NCBI GenBank assembly: GCA_051453625.1
Contig: JBOZIK010000001.1
Span: forward strand, 107,310,467 to 107,374,466
Reading direction: 5' to 3'
DNA length: 64,000 nt
From: Welwitschia mirabilis
Taxonomy: Eukaryota; Gnetophyta; Gnetopsida; Welwitschiales
Shown one piece after another: positions 62,280-64,000 of the stretch; the first letter of the stretch is position 1; each line of letters begins with the position of its first letter. The position numbers and the translations under genes were made by a program. The notes under the pieces were generated by a model. That model was not told the origin of the DNA. It searched no databases and saw nothing but the letters and a program-made list of their open reading frames with translations.

Positions 62280-63664
62280 AGATAACATGTAAAAATTAAC
62301 ATTTAGATCAATTATTTTAGATTAATTTAGCTAATGAAAGAGATTCAATTAATGATTTTATCAACAAATTATGTTTTACATTATTTCTAATAAGAATTAT
62401 GAAATTATGCACTTTATCATGGAAAATTTAGGTACTTAACTACATATTTTAGCATGATGAAAAAGATGAAGGTAGTCCTTCAAAAAACACTGACAGCACT
62501 AATGACTTGTAGAGTGGAATAGATCATCTTCAATTTCACTTGTTAAATTCATCATGAAGTTAAATTTAAATTACATTATTGGTTCTATCAGTTACTACAT
62601 CCTAGTTAGTCATTATCTTCAGTGACACATGGCGGATCTTTGTGGCACTGACGTGGTGTGCATGTAGAGGTGACTTGATAGTGAACTGGTAATGACTTGT
62701 AAGAATGGCACGTGGTGATGACATCATTACACATAATAATAACATTTGTTGGAAGAATCTATACTTAAGGCCACATGTTGAAACTATTATGATGATTTTC
62801 CACATATTGCTACATGACAAAGATTCCACCTAATGCTACAGAATGAGGAATCTTAACAACTCCACCTAATGCTAGAGGATGAAATCTTATTCACATCATC
62901 TATGAATCTAAGCCAATATAATCCAACTATCCAAATCATAATTCATTTCTAATTGACAAAATCTTTGTATCCTTAAAGAAATAAAAAATCTCTAGTATAT
63001 TATTCTAAGTCATCATTTTGGGAGTCAGATAGCCTCAATGTTAACTAATGTTTTATTATAACTCTTAGTCTTTCTTCTTTAATGTATCACAATTTATTTA
63101 TTTCATTAAGAAGTTAGGTTCTATTTCTTGATCATAAATGTAATTAGTTTGATACTTAGAATACTTAAATTAAAGCTACTTTAAATATCAAGTTATTCAT
63201 ATTTGAAGTGAATTCATCTTATGCAAATTTTCATTTATAGTTTAGTTTTGTTAATGAATCTTGGATTTTACTCTTTACTTTTCATACTTATAAGTAGGAT
63301 GTAATGAATCTAAGTGATAAAGGATCTCGCCATCACTTATGTGATGAATGTAATTATGTTACCATGATCTAAACTATAAAGACTTTGGTAAGCTAGAACT
63401 TAATTTGGACTTATATTATATGATTGAATGAATATCTTTTACTTAACTAAACATTGATGTTATTATAGGGTGCTTTGTTTACTTTCATACTTTTGCCATT
63501 ATAAGTTTGTTTTATCACACTCTCTTACATTATAATGTTTTTTAAGCTTCTATAAAAAACTTCTTTTAAGCATGTTTTACTATTTATATTATATCTAACA
63601 TTCTTATGTAAGAATGATAATGGGTCTTTGACTAGTTTAATTTAAATTCAATTTTACACAAGTA
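62280..63664 (+). repeat. Element A 3' LTR
   Basis: It starts agataacatgtaaaaatt (family TGATAACATG) and ends cacaagta, which pairs with catgaaca of the 5' LTR through transitions only. It is followed by CCTTG. The G-box CACGTG at 62709-62714 and a TGACGTGG at 62649-62656 survive here but are lost in the 5' copy (caagtg near 4621). Confidence 0.83.
62709..62714. promoter_or_regulatory. G-box-like CACGTG in LTR U3
   Basis: The palindrome CACGTG lies in GGCACGTGGTGATGAC, with ACGTGG 55 bp upstream. Plant bZIP and bHLH factors bind such sites. Position in U3 fits an enhancer role, but this is motif reading only. Confidence 0.3.
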
Positions 63665-63669
63665 CCTTG

Positions 63670-63765
63670 TATTATAAGTTCTAATTTATATCACTATGAT
63701 CCTCTACCTCTATAAATAAGTTATATGTGAAATCCCAATTTTCATAGTTGCAAAACTCTAAACTA
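63670..63765 (-). other. Element E leader next to its primer site
   Basis: Sequence between the target duplication of A and the primer-binding site of E. It joins 1-4176 when A is removed. No coding sequence is seen, as expected for a leader. Confidence 0.55.
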
Positions 63766-63777
63766 GCTCTGATACCA
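63766..63777 (-). promoter_or_regulatory. Element E primer-binding site, initiator tRNA-Met
   Basis: GCTCTGATACCA on the plus strand is the exact complement of the canonical site TGGTATCAGAGC. Three bases further right the LTR begins with TGTAATAACTT, that is ...AGTTATTACA on the minus strand. Confidence 0.88.
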
Positions 63778-63780
63778 AAA

Positions 63781-64000
63781 TGTAATAACTTAAAAATACT
63801 AATGTTAAAACTTCAAAAACACTTGAACACTCTAATAACAAGGTATAACTCCTGAATTTGATTTTTTTCTAAACTAATAAATGTTTCTTATTTAGTAAGG
63901 GATTAAATCCTCATGATTTCCTTTATCAAAAGCATTAATTAAAAACTATCTATATTATTGATAGAAAATTTAATTTTGTAACCTCCATCTTAAGAATTTA
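63781..64000 (-). repeat. Element E LTR, inner edge, runs out of the window
   Basis: It starts TGTAATAACTTAAAAATAC directly after the primer site. 220 bp are visible. No second copy is in the window, so the other LTR must lie left of position 1 if the element is complete. Confidence 0.7.

Overview
This window comes from a plant nuclear genome, from repeat-rich, gene-free heterochromatin in a draft assembly. It is very AT-rich and poor in CpG, and stop codons break almost every reading frame. The recognisable proteins are plant retrotransposon proteins (Ty3/gypsy of Athila type, Ty1/copia of Sirevirus type) and fragments of plant genes: GH9 endoglucanase, a CBL-interacting protein kinase (CIPK) and cytosolic-type GAPDH. 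I see no intact host gene, tRNA, rRNA or CRISPR array. N gaps lie at 7940-7949, 13316-13415, 13667-14499, 16973-17072, 21478-21540, 21896-22471, 22719-23002, 25294-25928, 35223-35232, 40415-40424, 49290-49389, 54676-55507, 58069-58447, 60540-60549 and 61599-61602.

The main result is that almost the whole window is one set of transposons nested inside each other, which can be unpacked by reading. The outermost layer, E, is a minus-strand LTR retrotransposon. Its primer-binding site (63766-63777) and LTR edge (63781) are at the right end, and its body is probably 1-4176 and 63670-63765. Element A, an Athila-like gypsy element (4182-63664, TSD CCTTA/CCTTG), sits inside E. Element B, of the same family (7235-57037, TSD CCATT/TCATT), sits inside A between gag and protease. 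B carries three further insertions. The first is element D (7706-26767, TSD GATAC/GATAT), a minus-strand LTR element inside B's 5' LTR. The second is element C (29623-39649), a minus-strand Sirevirus-like copia inside B's gag. The third is CACTA-2 (41387-51816, perfect TSD GTA), a DNA transposon inside B's reverse transcriptase. D's left LTR is itself split by CACTA-1 (8462-18825, TSD AGG).

The two CACTA elements have nearly equal length (10.36 and 10.43 kb). They share terminal sequence and arrays of short inverted subterminal repeats, show no recognisable transposase, and both carry host gene fragments. CACTA-1 holds a GH9 pseudogene segment on the plus strand (14778-15510) and an intact 66-bp CIPK NAF-motif exon with good splice sites (17747-17812). 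CACTA-2 holds five exons of a GAPDH gene on the minus strand (43215-44417), part of it duplicated at 49390-49945. They look like a gene-capturing (Pack-type) CACTA family.

The proteins are dead copies. The GAPDH, GH9, protease and reverse-transcriptase breaks are mostly C-to-T or G-to-A changes, and the three imperfect target-site duplications each differ by one such transition. This is the usual pattern of decay in methylated DNA. Several N gaps have near-duplicate sequence on their two sides, so some apparent duplications may be unmerged contig ends.
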